64,000 bases of DNA from Schistosoma haematobium (GCF_000699445.3 NC_067195.1:14940787-15004786); one strand, 5' to 3'. Positions 32,060 to 44,047 are shown, counted from the first letter of the stretch. The notes: generated by a model not told the origin, from the sequence alone. Numbers and translations are program-made.

Positions 32060-32332
32060 TCAGTATAGGGTTGTGGAGAATGTTGAGTTTTGATTGAGAT
32101 CATGAATCAATCAATGTTAGACACCCATTGAAAACCTAGAAGCATTGAACAGTTGTTTCATTCTAGTATGGGACTCTCCGGCAGTGCGCACCTAATATCC
32201 TTCGTGTGGGATTCGAACCTAGGACGTTTGGCGTAGTGCGCGAACTCTTAACGTCTAGTTGGTGCTTCCAGATTTTCAGTGGTGATCTAACATTGATCGA
32301 CCCATGACCTTAATCAAAAACGTATTAATTTG
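32060..32332. repeat. SINE-2 inverted copy plus opposed tail
   Basis: Bases 32065-32250 carry tail, ribozyme and tRNA head (B box GGTTCGAATCCC, about 32208-32219) on the minus strand. Bases 32260-32330 are a second tail on the plus strand. The arms 32072-32140 and 32261-32325 can fold back. The ribozyme core is mutated (CGGAGAG). Confidence 0.7.
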
Positions 32333-32637
32333 TAGAGCTACTTTATAGGTTGCTTAACTTCCATTTAGATTTTTAACAATCAGTGTTTGAATCGTATTAT
32401 TTCTAGTCTGAATAAAAGGTGGAAAATATTGTATTATGCAAAGAAATAATTTATTCAGAGGTTTTACTTTCGAATATAGTGGCAATATTTTGAGATACGG
32501 AGCACAGATTGAAAGTGGACTGTCGTGGACGTATACGCTGTCTATCACCTGCTTTGTGTATTGTTTCATTACGGTTACCGTGTATCGTCACAAATGCTGA
32601 TAGGTTGTAAAATTTAAACCAAATTAAGTTATTGGAA

Positions 32638-32885
32638 AGAAAGATGGATAGTGACTAGCAGTGGAATCCAGGACGCACGTTTCACCCTATTTGAAACTCG
32701 TCAGCTGGATGTACCTGCATCTCAGAGTTGATGTCTACTCCATCTTCGCTTATAATGCTCGTAACTTAAAGCAATATATAGGTGATCCGCACAGTATGCA
32801 CATATGCCAATAAAGGACTGATCAACTGAAGTCCTAAACAGCATTGGAAAGATTCAAGCAAATAATACAAAAATGAATTTAAATA
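32638..32885. repeat. SMalpha-like SINE, inverted ribozyme part plus forward tail
   Basis: Bases 32638-32740 are the ribozyme region on the minus strand; bases 32740-32885 are the tail on the plus strand, starting CCATCTTCGCTTATAATGC. The HHR core CTGACGAG is intact (position 7 is free to vary), but stem II pairs only by wobble (GTTT/GGGT). Cleavage would be weak at best. Confidence 0.75.
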
Positions 32886-33454
32886 AGCCATAAAACATAA
32901 AATTTGTTATATGCATTAGGGTACAATCAAATTACCCCCTACTATTTCTTTTCAAATAAGACTTCTATTTACATTGTCACTAATTCTGATAATATGCACT
33001 ATCTTTTAAAATCCTATGTGAACCAGTTTTTACAATCTTCTATTTAAAGTAAATACATATTGGATATGTGAAAACTATGTTACATTTTATAGAAATAAAC
33101 GTTTTTGTGATCCTACATTCAGTTTCATTTTATGATGAAATTATAGGCTCAATTTTACTTTCTAAAAATCGTCAGTTATGTAGAGCTTACATGCTTACGA
33201 AATTGTATTAAACTATGAGCTGGTTTTTGCACAGAAGATTGGAAGTTTATAAATAATTGTATCAAAGAAATTAGAAGGTTGATTCGCCAATCAAAAATAA
33301 AGGGTTTACAGAGATTATATATCCTCACAGGTGACCATTGAATTTTAACAAGTGACGTTAAATCATACCACTTTTAAATTATATAATCATCAACAATAAT
33401 TACGTGATATATCGAATTAAATAAATTTGAATAAGTAAACCACTGGGTATCGGA

Positions 33455-33600
33455 TCAGTAGTCTAAAGATAATACAATCACCTTGAAGCCTAGAGGTCCT
33501 GTGTTTAATTGCCTGTGGGGTTGTGCATGCACAATACCGAGAACGCACACACTTATATGAATAAGCTACCTAGTTCCTTCTGGTTTTCAATGGTTTAGGC
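33455..33600 (+). repeat. Diverged tRNA-headed SINE relic
   Basis: The head reads CGGATCAGTAGTCTAAAGATAA with a B-box remnant GTGTTTAATTGCC, and the end TTCTGGTTTTCAATGG resembles the SINE-2 tail start. The ribozyme is unrecognisable. It abuts the donor side of the PDZ exon at 33651. Confidence 0.45.
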
Positions 33601-33650
33601 AAGTTACTAAAAATTTATCCATACATAAGAAACGCAATAATATTTCTTAC

Positions 33651-34499
33651 TTGTATGTGATGTTTTGACGGCATTATGTTTGGGCTTCTGACATCTGATT
33701 CGTTATGATTAGTTATCGAATTCTCAGAACCAGGTGATAATGTCGATGTATATTGAAGATTTCCAACAGATTTACTTTGACTTATTCCTTTATTATTGTT
33801 ATTACTTATTTTACGCTCAAATACATTCCAAACACGTCTTGCTTTCATTTTTAAACCAGATAATGGTGGACTATGAAGTTTATTAGTTGTATTACCACAG
33901 TGATATACATGGGCTCGGGACTTTGATTGTTCTTTCAGTCCATATCTGTCACAGTAGTTATGAGTGCTTTGAGTTAGTATATTGTCTGCTTCAAAATAAT
34001 CTCTAAATATTTTATTTTTATTTAAATTTCGTTTATAATTTGTACCTAGTAAAGGAGCTCTTGGAGTTGTGATTGGTGACAATTGTCGAGGTGAAGATGA
34101 AGATGATGGTGATGATATTGATGATTGTGATGCTGTTGGTAGAATTGATGAATCCTGAGAAAATGAATATTTTTCAAATGTATTCATATTATCATTATTA
34201 TTATCCGGTGTATACGATCGAATATGAGTTAACTGTATACCGTCATTTTTACAATCGTTTCGTGAATTACGTATACGTGAAAAGTACCCTTTAGTTGAAT
34301 TTAATTTTCTTAAAGATGGTCCTTTAATAAAATGACATGTTGTTTTATTTGTTTCATTTTGAATTAATTCATATTTTCTCACTGTTGAAGTTTTGGATGT
34401 ATCCTGTAGATTATTATTAATAAATGCATAAGTTGTTTCTGTTAATGTTGTCATTATAAGTTGTTCTCTTATTTGATATGAATTCCCAATAATAAAAAT
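33651..34499 (-). CDS. Tandem-PDZ scaffold protein, most 5' exon found
   Basis: The open frame runs from a possible acceptor (AATATATAG, AG at 34501-34500) to the strong donor CAA|GTAAGA at 33651, phase 0. I take the ATG at 34454 (MTTLTETTYAFINNN) as a possible start, giving 268 residues in this exon and 745 in all. The frame stays open 15 codons upstream to the acceptor, so a longer N-terminus from exons beyond 34520 is equally possible. The content is low-complexity: a Ser/Pro run (ASQSSISSPSSSSSPRQLSP) near residues 105-125, and a basic patch SGLKMKARRVWNVFERKIS near 200-220. No known domain is visible N-terminal to the PDZ pair. Confidence 0.75.
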
Positions 34500-35429
34500 C
34501 TATATATTATAGGAGTAAAAAAAACCCCATGATCAATTATATTTATCGAATAATATCAAAACGAAGTCAAAATATAGAACTGATTACATAATCACGTCAT
34601 TATCAGTACATTTCTAATGTATTTTCCTTCTTCCTCTTCTTCACAAATATACATTTTCTTGTTAAGTAAAGACCATATAATTAAGCATAAGATAAATTGC
34701 CACAATATTTCAGTTTTTTTCTTTTTTGTATCATAATAAGCCCACAAATAACATTTATTTTTCAAAAACTAATACCGTTCTTAATACTTATCTTATTAAA
34801 ATGGATAAAATACCAGTCTACATTAACATCATAGTGTTTTTCCTATATGGAACAATAACTTTAAGACATTTCATTGAACCAAAGAACAAATGAAATTCGA
34901 GTGATAAAGCTTAAATAACAGATTAGAAACATTTGATTATCTCTATAATAATAATAATAAATTAGTGTACACATCACGAAACCAACTAAAACTCATCGTT
35001 ATATTATGTTATATGTTATATTTTATGTCAGTAAATGCTTAGAGTAACTAATGTTATTGTTATATTAAAATTTACGTGATTTTCATCATATGCTACTGTT
35101 AGTTGGCTTGGTCTGGAGTTATCTGTTATTGAAAAGGATCTAGTTAGCATTTTAAACCATTAATAGTTACTGTCAACTAGTAGTAACATAATTTACTTAG
35201 TAGGTTACCCATAAAGCATGGTAATTTAATTATGGTAGAAACAGGCATAAATAAATGTCAAATTTCTCCCTGTCAAACAATATACAAAGTCTGTTCACAA
35301 GTTATAAATGTTATGCTGTTACGTTTAGTACTAGTGTACACTACAATATCTTTCACTATAATCCTCAAAAAATAAGGACATTTTTTACCATTAACATATG
35401 TTTTTTAAAAAATTTAAATTTAATACTGT

Positions 35430-35648
35430 GACGAACGAGAACACAAGTGGGGACAATCGAAAGTATTTTAATAAAAAATTTGCAGAACATCTTAGTAAAG
35501 TCTGAGAATCATACAGTAAATAATTTACTTGCAAAATGTCAATCAATTGTCTCAAACTTGACCGTTCGTTTTGCAAATATCATTCAATCATCTCAGACTT
35601 CAATGTTCCTTCATTTCCACAGCAATGATTCTCTGTTCTCGTTCTTTT
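35430..35648. other. Possible solo-LTR or terminal-repeat element
   Basis: The block begins TGTGACGAACGAGAACAC and ends GTTCTCGTTC, so GAACGAGAAC (35433-35442) and GTTCTCGTTC (35635-35644) are exact inverted ends about 190 bp apart. The interior is GC-richer than the flanks. No coding capacity. It could be an LTR, a MITE or chance. Confidence 0.35.
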
Positions 35649-38491
35649 TTATTTGATCTTTTTAACCTTCCGCTTTCAGACATTCCACTTTCGACATCAG
35701 TAACACACACCACCCCATGACATGTTACAAGAGTTTATTTGGACTGGATGTATAATAAACTTATTCATCTCTATCCAGATACTCTTAAAATCACGATTAT
35801 TTTTGGTGAAAAGACACCTGATAATTGATAGATAGATTTTAATGTACACTGAGGGACTAGACAAACACATCATTAGTTACTACTCGTTGCTAGTGTAGTA
35901 CTATTGATTCATCTTTGGCACGGTGGATCGTATATATATTTAAATATTTATTCTACGAAATGAAAATCACATAATCAGTTTAATTTAAGTTCTTAGTGTA
36001 AAAGTCTGTGTTTCGACGAACTGATTTTCCGGTGTTTAGTAAATGAAGTTCACTAAAAAGTTATCTTTTAATTTTCACTTATCATTTTCTTCTGCAATAA
36101 TCAAATCAACTATTCCTTAAAAACTATCGTTAACATAACTTGTTAACATGCTTATGAGTCAAACTGGTCACTTTGTATATAATACAGTTTTTCTAATTGT
36201 CCATATTTAAAAAAATTGATTAATTTTACTCTATATTTGTCAATTCAAGAAGAAAATTATGACATTCTATTGTTGAACACCAACAGGAACCATATGTCTC
36301 TCATCAATTATATATAATAGATCACATTGTTTTAATAAACGGGTGATCAGGAACTTAGATCATTCTATTTCAAAACTCTGAATATGCAGTTTCACTTATT
36401 CTCGATGTTACTTTTCCATCACGGAATGGTAAGTCAAATAAACAACGGAAAAAAAAACAAAAACAAGAAGCAACCATGTGTTTTCAAGAAGACAAAAAAC
36501 ATTTTCACTTTTTTTCCCGATTCTTTTATAACACAACCCAAATGACATTTATACCATGAATATAGAAAAACAAATTTTATTTTTGACATTTTAAACAAAC
36601 AAAATCAATTTCATCAACATTCTTCATTGATAAAATACACGAAAATTTCTGTTAATCTAATGAACTACTAACCATTATAAACATTTTAAATTTTGATTTA
36701 AGAAAACAAAAAAAAATGGAGAAAAATTTAAGGAAAAAGAAAAGAAAAGAGAAGTTGACGACGTACTAATAAATTTCTTAATTGTAGGCTAATTAACAAG
36801 CATTAACCTTTTCATTGAAAGCATACAAAACATAACATGACGAAATTTTCTTAAATTAGGAAGCAACCATATTGGGGCTATGAAGTAAAACAAAAAGAAA
36901 ATAGGCGGATCATATAAATTTTTATTTCTATTGAAGTATGAAGAGATTTATTGTTTATTGGAAAGAGGAAAATGTCAACAGTTGCATGAATATTGTAATG
37001 TTTTAAATTTAAATTTGAATGGAAGATAAGCTATGTGTTACGGATGTAAGATTGTTGATTACATTGAAACAGAAAAATATTGTAACGTGAGTACAACTAA
37101 GCTTTTCCAGCTTTTCTAGATATTACTCAACCAATCTATTTAGATATAATTATTTCATTCTGTTGAAATGAATGAAAAAGTCAGGTACGGAAGATCAATT
37201 TATTGTTTTGACGACAAGCATTCCACTTCTGATTGGTATTACATACTACGTATATCGACATACATAAGTAGCATGCACCACACTATCATTAAAATTCTAA
37301 AGGTTAAAATAGTGTATTAGATTCATACACATTCGTTTCAAATGAGGACCTTCAAAATTGACAACTGATAATAATACACTAAGATTAAATCTTCAAATCT
37401 CATCATTTTAATTCTCGTCTCTAGGTTAACTAATGCCCCAGTTGAAGCATTTAACTTTATTTTTCAAGGGTAATCATTTGATTCAATTTACTTATGGATT
37501 ATCATAAATTGAATAAATATTATTCATAGTCATTACTAACATTATTACATAAAGAGTGAAATCAACATCATTTGCGTTAACAGATTGTTAATCCTATTAA
37601 TGATGTTTTGTATAACACATGTAAATAATTCACTCTAGAAAACTATGCAATGGAAAGCACATTTAACACAGTAGTTGCTTAGCAATTACTTAAAATAAAA
37701 AGACGGTTGATGATTCTATTAATTCTATCTTATCGACATATAAATAAGAAGTTAGTGACTAAAAAATACGCTTATATTATGCAAACAAGGAATAAAATTA
37801 TATAATCGTCTAGTTAAACTCTCTTTGTAGACCTCATTTTCAGTTTAGAAACCTATTTCGAATTTGTTTTCATCTTGTTCTCTACCAATAAATGAATAGG
37901 TTAACATTTATTTTACTCTATGCCATTGGTTCATTCCTTTTTGATAAAAAACCAAATACTTTGTCATCATGGTGTACCTGTAAGTTGGTAGTCATACTTG
38001 AAGGTAACATGGATGACAGGTATTTTTTATATTGGTCTATGCAACTGGACATTGTATTCTATAAATCGAGACTTGTTTCACTTCAAAGAATGTTTTAGTG
38101 AAGTCCCAATTTGAGTCTTCTATTTGATATTTCAAAGTCACAATCACGTTTTGGTGTTGATCAGAGTAATCGACTTTGTTTAGTATAGTATCCTGCAAAT
38201 AATGTTTTTTCTTTTTTAAAATTAACATTTATGATTTAAACCTACTGGATGAAATATGTGACTTTTACTTACCTTATTGAAATAATAAACGAATTTATCT
38301 TGAAGTTATCCTGATTTGTTTATTCCTTAAATTTTCTAATAATATACACGGATTACATTTGTAGTAAAATGTCTTCATCTACTGGAAAAGTGACTATATA
38401 TTGGGTAACATTAAAGAAGACATTTAAATCTCCACTTTATTTGTTAACGACAATTGATTTCCAACTAGTCTCGGTTAGTTCTATACACTAC

Positions 38492-38526
38492 TATTATTAT
38501 TATTATTATTAATATTATTATTATTG
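38492..38526. repeat. (ATT)n microsatellite
   Basis: About eleven ATT units with one AAT interruption. Confidence 0.85.
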
Positions 38527-39084
38527 AATACAATGGTATATTCCATTAACTTTGATAGGGGGTATCAATATTATCTCAAACAATGAATCTTATTTAGCAA
38601 TAAACAGTTGACAATTAATGTGATCATCTATTATAATAAATACATTTTAATTTATCAATGATACATTCAATATTTGCCTTGATCTATATTTATACACTGA
38701 CAGACTTTCACCAAAACAAAACAAATGTTCATAATTAATAACCGCATTTCATTCAGTTGATCATATCAGAATGATAATCACAGTTGAAAACAGACCATTT
38801 ATCAATATAACCATACTCTTTTAAATATAAAGCTACTCTAATTAATAACACATAGCCACTAGAAAAAAAAACTTTCTATTGTTCGAAATAGAAATGTGAT
38901 AGTTTAATATTTTTGGTGAAAGTCACTGCAAAATAATGATGTTTATAAGGTTGAATAGGTATTTTCAATTGTTTAGCGAAGAACTGTTTAAATGAATAGT
39001 CGGTATGTAGGGAAAAATTCATTTTGAATGCTTTCAAAACAAAAGTTGCAATACGTTAAAACTGGTTAAAAAGCCATATTGGAT

Positions 39085-39245
39085 AAGTGTGGATTGTACC
39101 ACTTAGTGACTACACCATAATGAAAAGCAAACAAAGATTTTGGATCCTATCCCTTGTGAGATGTTGTATTCACGCCACTGATAAGCCCTTAACAGAACAA
39201 AACAACTATCCAGTGCATGTCCATTTTTGGTAGTCGTTTAACTAA
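39085..39245 (+). repeat. Diverged SINE-2 relic
   Basis: Remnants of the head (CACTTAGTGACTACACC), of the ribozyme (CACTGATAAGCCCTTAACAG then AACAAAACAAC) and of the tail start (TCCAGTGCATGTCC) occur in the right order. The core is mutated (CTGATAAG, and GAAA lost). Confidence 0.4.
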
Positions 39246-39308
39246 GAGCATTTCACAATGTTAACCTCAAAATAACTAATGACAAATATATTTTTTGATG
39301 TACCCCAA

Positions 39309-39600
39309 TTGCTAAAAAGATTGTATTTCCGATGTTCCTTGATTAAATATAAGCCACTTCTTCACAGTAAACAAATAACTGAATTAAAATAACACAAGTT
39401 CAAATAGTACATAGCTTGTGTCAATTTAATTCAGTTATTTATTTACTCTGATGAAGTGACTTGCATCAAGTCACGAAACACCAGAAATACAAATTTCTTA
39501 CTCATTAGTATGTAGCAAATATATATTTTTTATTAACTTTCTACCGAATACTCAATTTATTTAAATCTATCAAGTCCAATTTTGGCATTAATACGTATTT
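39309..39600. repeat. PLE-like terminal repeat, second inverted hairpin copy
   Basis: Same layout as 28234-28540: left arm about 39309-39405, right arm about 39412-39506, then the shared 3' segment CTACCGAATACTCAATTTAT. The two loci are alike along their whole length, so the hairpin itself seems to be the inherited unit. The 3' half of the left arm's ribozyme is eroded. Confidence 0.75.
39438..39490 (+). ncRNA. Hammerhead ribozyme, PLE-like type, one base off at the cleavage triplet
   Basis: Core CTGATGA (39448-39454), extra A, stem II GTGAC/GTCAC, and GAAA are all intact. The triplet before cleavage reads ACC where the copy at 28366-28418 has ATC, so U16.1 is lost and activity should be strongly reduced. 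Confidence 0.65.
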
Positions 39601-39969
39601 AATATAAATAGTTTCTTTGGAAGTGAGCGGTTTCATCATTGTGTGCTAGAATATCATCTTATTTAAGAGATGTGTGATAAATCTGTAAAGTTTGAAATGT
39701 GTTTTGTCTGAAAATCTTCCTTAAAAAATCAAAATAACCTTTTTAATCTTAATAATTTAACCATATTTTAAAGAAAACTCTCTTACAAGATAGTTGCGTT
39801 GTTCACGGCTTATTGCAAGATAAGATGTCAGATGAACTGATCAAAAATAACCAGAAAGTATATGAAATAATTAATAATATATATGTATCGCAATTATTTA
39901 TTTTAATATCTATTTTCATGTAATTTAAATGTCAACGATACTTACGTAAACATATTTGAACAAAAAACA

Positions 39970-40250
39970 AGTTTGTGAGATAGTAAGTGATTGAAGACAA
40001 TGCTGGATGTGTCGCTTAATTTCGTGGATTAGTTGAAGTTAGACATTAACATCGTTGGATGCCGGCTCAGTGGTGAAGAGGACAAGCGTTTTGCTTGTGA
40101 AACCGATAGGTCCTGGGTTGGAATTTTGCGAGGCTGTATCGTGGAATTTGCGCTATTGAGGAGTCCCATACTAGAACAAAACGGCCGTCTAGTACTTCCA
40201 GGTTTTCTAGTAGTGATCTAGCTTCAGTTGACTCGTGAATTCAACCGTTA
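39970..40250 (+). repeat. SINE-2, near-complete copy in normal order
   Basis: Leader (39970-40060), tRNA-like head (A-box-like GGCTCAGTGGTGAAGAGG, 40063-40080; B-box remnant GGGTTGGAATTTT), ribozyme (40151-40197) and tail to about 40250. In the ribozyme C3 is T (TTGAGGAG) and G12 is A (CAAAAC), so it is dead. Confidence 0.8.
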
Positions 40251-40374
40251 AATTATAAACACGTTGATTTTATAGTCTAATAATCATTGAAGACACCACA
40301 AAAAGAATAAGTTACATGTGTATTCATTATATGTGAAAATTATATTTGAAATATTCTCAGCGATTGAAATATAA

Positions 40375-40427
40375 CTAATTCCAACGTTTCGTCCAGCTAA
40401 CTTGTCTGGACTTCTTCAGGGTAATAA
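40375..40427 (-). ncRNA. Hammerhead ribozyme at the PLE 3' end, intact core
   Basis: On the minus strand: stem I strand ATTACC, core CTGAAGA (40419-40413), an extra A, stem II GTCCAG/CTGGAC (six perfect pairs), GAA (40390-40388), A15.1-C-G-U16.1 as a two-pair stem III, and U17 at 40383, then GGAATTA as the other strand of stem I with a bulged A. All conserved bases are present and the triplet GTT is a permitted NUH site. Confidence 0.75.
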
Positions 40428-40829
40428 TCAAAATCAAAATTATCAACGACACATATAGCTTTTAACAATCAGGATTATACTGTGTTAAACCAATCATATT
40501 TGGATGTTGATTTTTTGTAAAATAGGATCAAATGACTCAGTTAACTACAAATCATGTGAAGAATTCGACTACATAGAAATAATTAACTGAGTAACAAATC
40601 GTATGTGTGTGAGTGTGCAGGTATGTATGTATGTGTAAGAGATTGATATGAAGGAATAAATAAATAAATAAAGTTCAAGTTCAAGGTGGAAAATTTTTGA
40701 TAATGAAACATCGATGTACATGTCAAAACAGAAATCGTATTGTTTAAAAAACTCATTGAATTCATTCCAAAAATAATAACGATGCATGTGATATTAAAAA
40801 CAGGTTTAAACAAGAGATAGGTTCCAAAT

Positions 40830-41150
40830 TTACTTGTCAAACGAAATTTTCCATATAGTTGCCAGTTGAATACCATCTTTTCGGTTCAGGCTGTTCTTGT
40901 TCGCCCATATATGCAGCGCTTCTGCTGTCAATCTTTCTTTATGGGTGTTAAAACATTTCTGAAGTATTTTGGTCCCTTCGAAATTAATCTTGTGCCCTGT
41001 TTCTAACGCATGTAACGCTATCACTGACTTATTTTCAAGTTTCTTTAAATCGACCGAGGATTTTGGAACATTTTTCAAGCATTGTTTGTGTTCCTTCAAT
41101 CTTACATTCAGTTGCCTGGATGTTTCTTCAACATAGGTAGCATTACAGTC
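40830..41150 (-). pseudogene. PLE GIY-YIG endonuclease domain
   Basis: The frame reads DCNATYVEETSRQLNVRLKE, then SVIALHALETGHKINF and LTAEALHIWANKNSLNRKDG. The segment ATYVEETSRQLNVR is the second half of the GIY-YIG signature, with the catalytic Arg in LNVRLKEH; ETGHKI and the Glu in TAEALHI follow at the usual spacing. The N-terminal GIY strand and the RT are absent, so it is a fragment of the polyprotein C-terminus. It ends in a TAA or TGA near 40830 after WKISFDK. Confidence 0.85.
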
Positions 41151-41169
41151 ATGTGTATTGACATTATTA

Positions 41170-43180
41170 TCATCATAATTTAAAAATGGAACGAAATTGA
41201 ATAAATTAGTTATGTTACTATTATTATTATTTACAAACTAATTTGTTATATTCATAAGTGAAGGCTACATAAATCATAAATCTTAAATAAAACAATTTAC
41301 TTTTAACCTTGTTTACTGTTATCTTTTCTGTTTTAAAAGATAGAAAAAATAGCAAACATTGAACATTGAATAATTAAAATGGAGGGAAGGAAATTCAAAC
41401 ACATCAGATTGTAAATGGTTAGATGAGTAAATTAAAAGAAGGAAAGCAGAATATGTTAGTTTTTCTAAAAGAAAATATATACATAAATCGAGTATACTGA
41501 ATAGAAAGAAAAATGGAATACAGAATATTGTTTTGCTTATTAAACATAAATTGTACTACACTTATGTTTTTGGCAAATTAAATTTAAAATAAGACCACTA
41601 AAGTAAAAGAAAGTATGTAAAGGACAGCTGTTGTTGGAAATTTATCTAATTTAAGACTTTTGTTTAAATGATCTTAGAACAAAATTCATGAACTGATCAA
41701 TTAAGTTTCTTTTGGTTGAGGGGGGCATATTATTTCATATAAGAATAGGATGCTTTCAGAAGTTGTCTTTCTGTGTGATATACATGAAAATCATTCAAAA
41801 ACTATGCCAATTAAGAAGAGTAATATCTTTAACAACAACAAAAAATAAATAGACAAACGATGTCATAAGGAAACAAAATCATGTTATGAAATCATCTTAA
41901 ACATGATCTATTCAATTAAATATGTTAATGAACCAATATTACTGGTTGGAAATCTGTTAAACGTGTTTCTTTTTTTGTTTGTTTTAATAATTGATGACGG
42001 TTGAACAAGTTCCATGTCAAATAATTGAACATCGTCCACGTATTTGTAAAAGGTTATTTTAATAGTGTGAACTTTTTTTGAATAAATACATATACCCACT
42101 TAATTTCTATGATAAAGGAATTGAATTTAACCTGCTTCACTTAGAAAAATGTCTTAGTAAATAGATTCTGATTGTGACTTATTGTCATTTAAAAGGTATA
42201 GTATGTAAATTAGACTAACAGATGATTAATTGACAAACGCTACATTTATGATTTTGGTCTATTCTTACTGAAAAATGTATGGTTTCCATTTATTGGTGCA
42301 TGATTCTACATAAAGATATTATTCCTCTCAATAGTTAACATATTGTTTATGTGACTAAACAAAAGGGAATGAACATAATAATAAATACAAGGTGATTTAT
42401 CTTTTAAAAATGTGCTTGTTCTTTATTATTTTCAAGTCAGAAACACCATTGAAAAAAAACTAGTCTAAGCAATTGTTTTGTTAGTTACATTCAGTTGGCC
42501 TATTAACCAGCAACTGTAAAAGACAGTAGAAACAAACTTAATAATACAGTCTATAATCAATATTTATCTATTTTCACCAAATTACTTGGAGATAGTTTAA
42601 TAACTTAACAACAGAATGTTCAAACCAAACTATTCGATCAATTATAAACTGTCATATCATAACGACGGATAAAAATTACTGTATAAATAATAATATCATC
42701 TCAATAATAACATGATATCATTGTCTTCAATGCAACATTATAATTAAAGATATGGCTGTTGAATCACGTTATCATGTTTAATAACTTCCCACTAACTATA
42801 CATGTCAACAATGACTCGTTCAATGTTTCCATGGATACAAAAAAAAACTAATGCAATTCATTTGTTTATAATCATTAAAAGTTCATCTAAAAAAATGAGA
42901 TAATTGTGAATAAATTCTGTTCTATAATCATCATAATCTGAAAATTAATCACACATGTTTTCAATAGAAAAAAATTATTATTTTATCTAAACTGTATTAC
43001 TTTTATATTCTTCAAAGCTAATGTAAACAGACAGATCTACATCGAGTACCTTCATTGACGTACTTCTTTGTCGAAACGTTCAGTTACTTAAAAAGTCAAC
43101 ATTTCAAACAATTACAAGTTATCTGTTATTAATTGCTATATCAAGTTCATAAAGTTGGTGATGATGATGACAAGAATAAT
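41170..43180. other. AT-rich stretch without recognised features
   Basis: No gene, splice-supported exon or repeat was recognised between the two PLE fragments. Confidence 0.45.
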
Positions 43181-43183
43181 TAT

Positions 43184-43905
43184 GTTCCTTTACTGTTGAA
43201 GAGTCCTTGGAATTTTTTAATAAACGGAATACACCCATTAAGACATTAAAAAATTCCAAGGACCCTTCAACAGTAAAGGAACTTAATGAGTTTCTGCGTT
43301 ATTCTGTCAAACTTGCGGAAGTGAATGCAAAGGTAACCTTTCTTAAGAATTGCGTTAAAATGCACAAATACCCTAAGTACTACTGGAAAATTCTTCAAAC
43401 AAACCATATTTATCCAAACTCAAAATCTCTTAAATGTCATGCACAAAATGTTATCGATTCTATTCGTCCACGCAGCCCGTTTTTGGAATTTAACATTTCA
43501 CAAAGATCTCCTGTATTATATGAATTATCACCTAACGAACACAATCTTTTCACTGAATACGTTACCACAGTTATCGACAGACGCACGAAAAATTTAATAT
43601 CGGACATCGCTAAAAGTTCAAAAACCACAGAAACACAGCACAAATTTCCTAGCAATCCTGAGAGATATGTGTTTAATCATTCCTCAATATCCTTAACAAA
43701 TGTACAATTAGAAGTCTTATCTTTAGGGATAAAATTCTGTGACATAAATGGAAAAATAATTGTCACTATGGGGATTGGTGTAGATCTTAGTATTTTCACA
43801 ACTGAATTCACAAGTCAATCTAAGCTTGATCACTATTGGAAACCATACTAGAAGAAAACGATCATGGTAGTCTAGCTTAGATCAACACGTGAATTCAACT
43901 GTACA
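43184..43905 (+). mobile_element. Penelope-like element, 5' part
   Basis: Begins with a 37-bp inverted repeat (43184-43220 against 43246-43282, one mismatch) whose right arm is already coding, continues as the N-terminal part of the PLE polyprotein, and ends by running into a SINE-2-like tail (43855-43905: ACGATCATGGTAGTCTAGC, CGTGAATTCAACTGT). Confidence 0.75.
43207..43851 (+). pseudogene. PLE polyprotein N-terminal region
   Basis: A 214-codon open frame. The segment VFNHSSISLTNVQLEVLSLG followed by IKFC matches the conserved motif that precedes the RT of PLE polyproteins (a (F/H)NLS...L...E..VL..G..FC pattern). Upstream residues are rich in Lys and Asn. The frame stops at a TAG (43849-43851) after HYWKPY, before any RT motif. 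Residues from about 14 to 26 lie within the right arm of the inverted repeat; the true start codon is probably lost, and the ATG at 43207 may be created by the left arm. Confidence 0.75.
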
Positions 43906-44047
43906 AAAATTCATTTAAGCAAATAAATAGAATAAATAAGAATAAATTCAGTTTCGTTTTTTCCATAATAAACAAATTAATTAATTTCAATTAGTTTAAT
44001 AACGTTTTTACAAGATTCATTAAAACACATTGATATACCGAACTTAA

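Larger units (their letters stand above)
31962..33650 (-). other. PDZ gene intron 1, 1.7 kb
   Basis: Donor CAA|GTAAGA at 33651/33650 and acceptor TTTTAG|AATG at 31962/31961. It contains three SINE-type insertions, listed separately. Bases 32886-33450 have no recognisable feature. Confidence 0.75.
34520..39080. other. Upstream region of the PDZ gene or further intron; no exon recognised
   Basis: AT-rich sequence. A poly-pyrimidine-rich patch at 36430-36760 and an (ATT)n run at 38492-38526 are the only low-complexity features. The short open frame at 37892-38098 has no family resemblance. I could not find a further PDZ-gene exon or a promoter. Confidence 0.4.
40320..41165 (-). mobile_element. 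Penelope-like element, 3' part with terminal repeat
   Basis: On the minus strand: GIY-YIG endonuclease domain (about 41150-40830), about 390 bases of 3' sequence, and a terminal repeat (40440-40320) carrying a hammerhead. RT and N-terminus are missing. PLEs with GIY-YIG domains (for example Cercyon in S. mansoni) and with HHRs in their terminal repeats are established. Confidence 0.85.

Noticed and set aside
34073..34294. Plus-strand 73-codon frame
   Set aside because: It is the antisense shadow of the Ser/Pro-rich region of the PDZ gene exon at 33651-34499.
37892..38098. Open frame with an internal CCT|GTAAGT donor as a host exon
   Set aside because: A donor-like site alone is common in AT-rich DNA; there is no acceptor, partner exon or recognisable protein.
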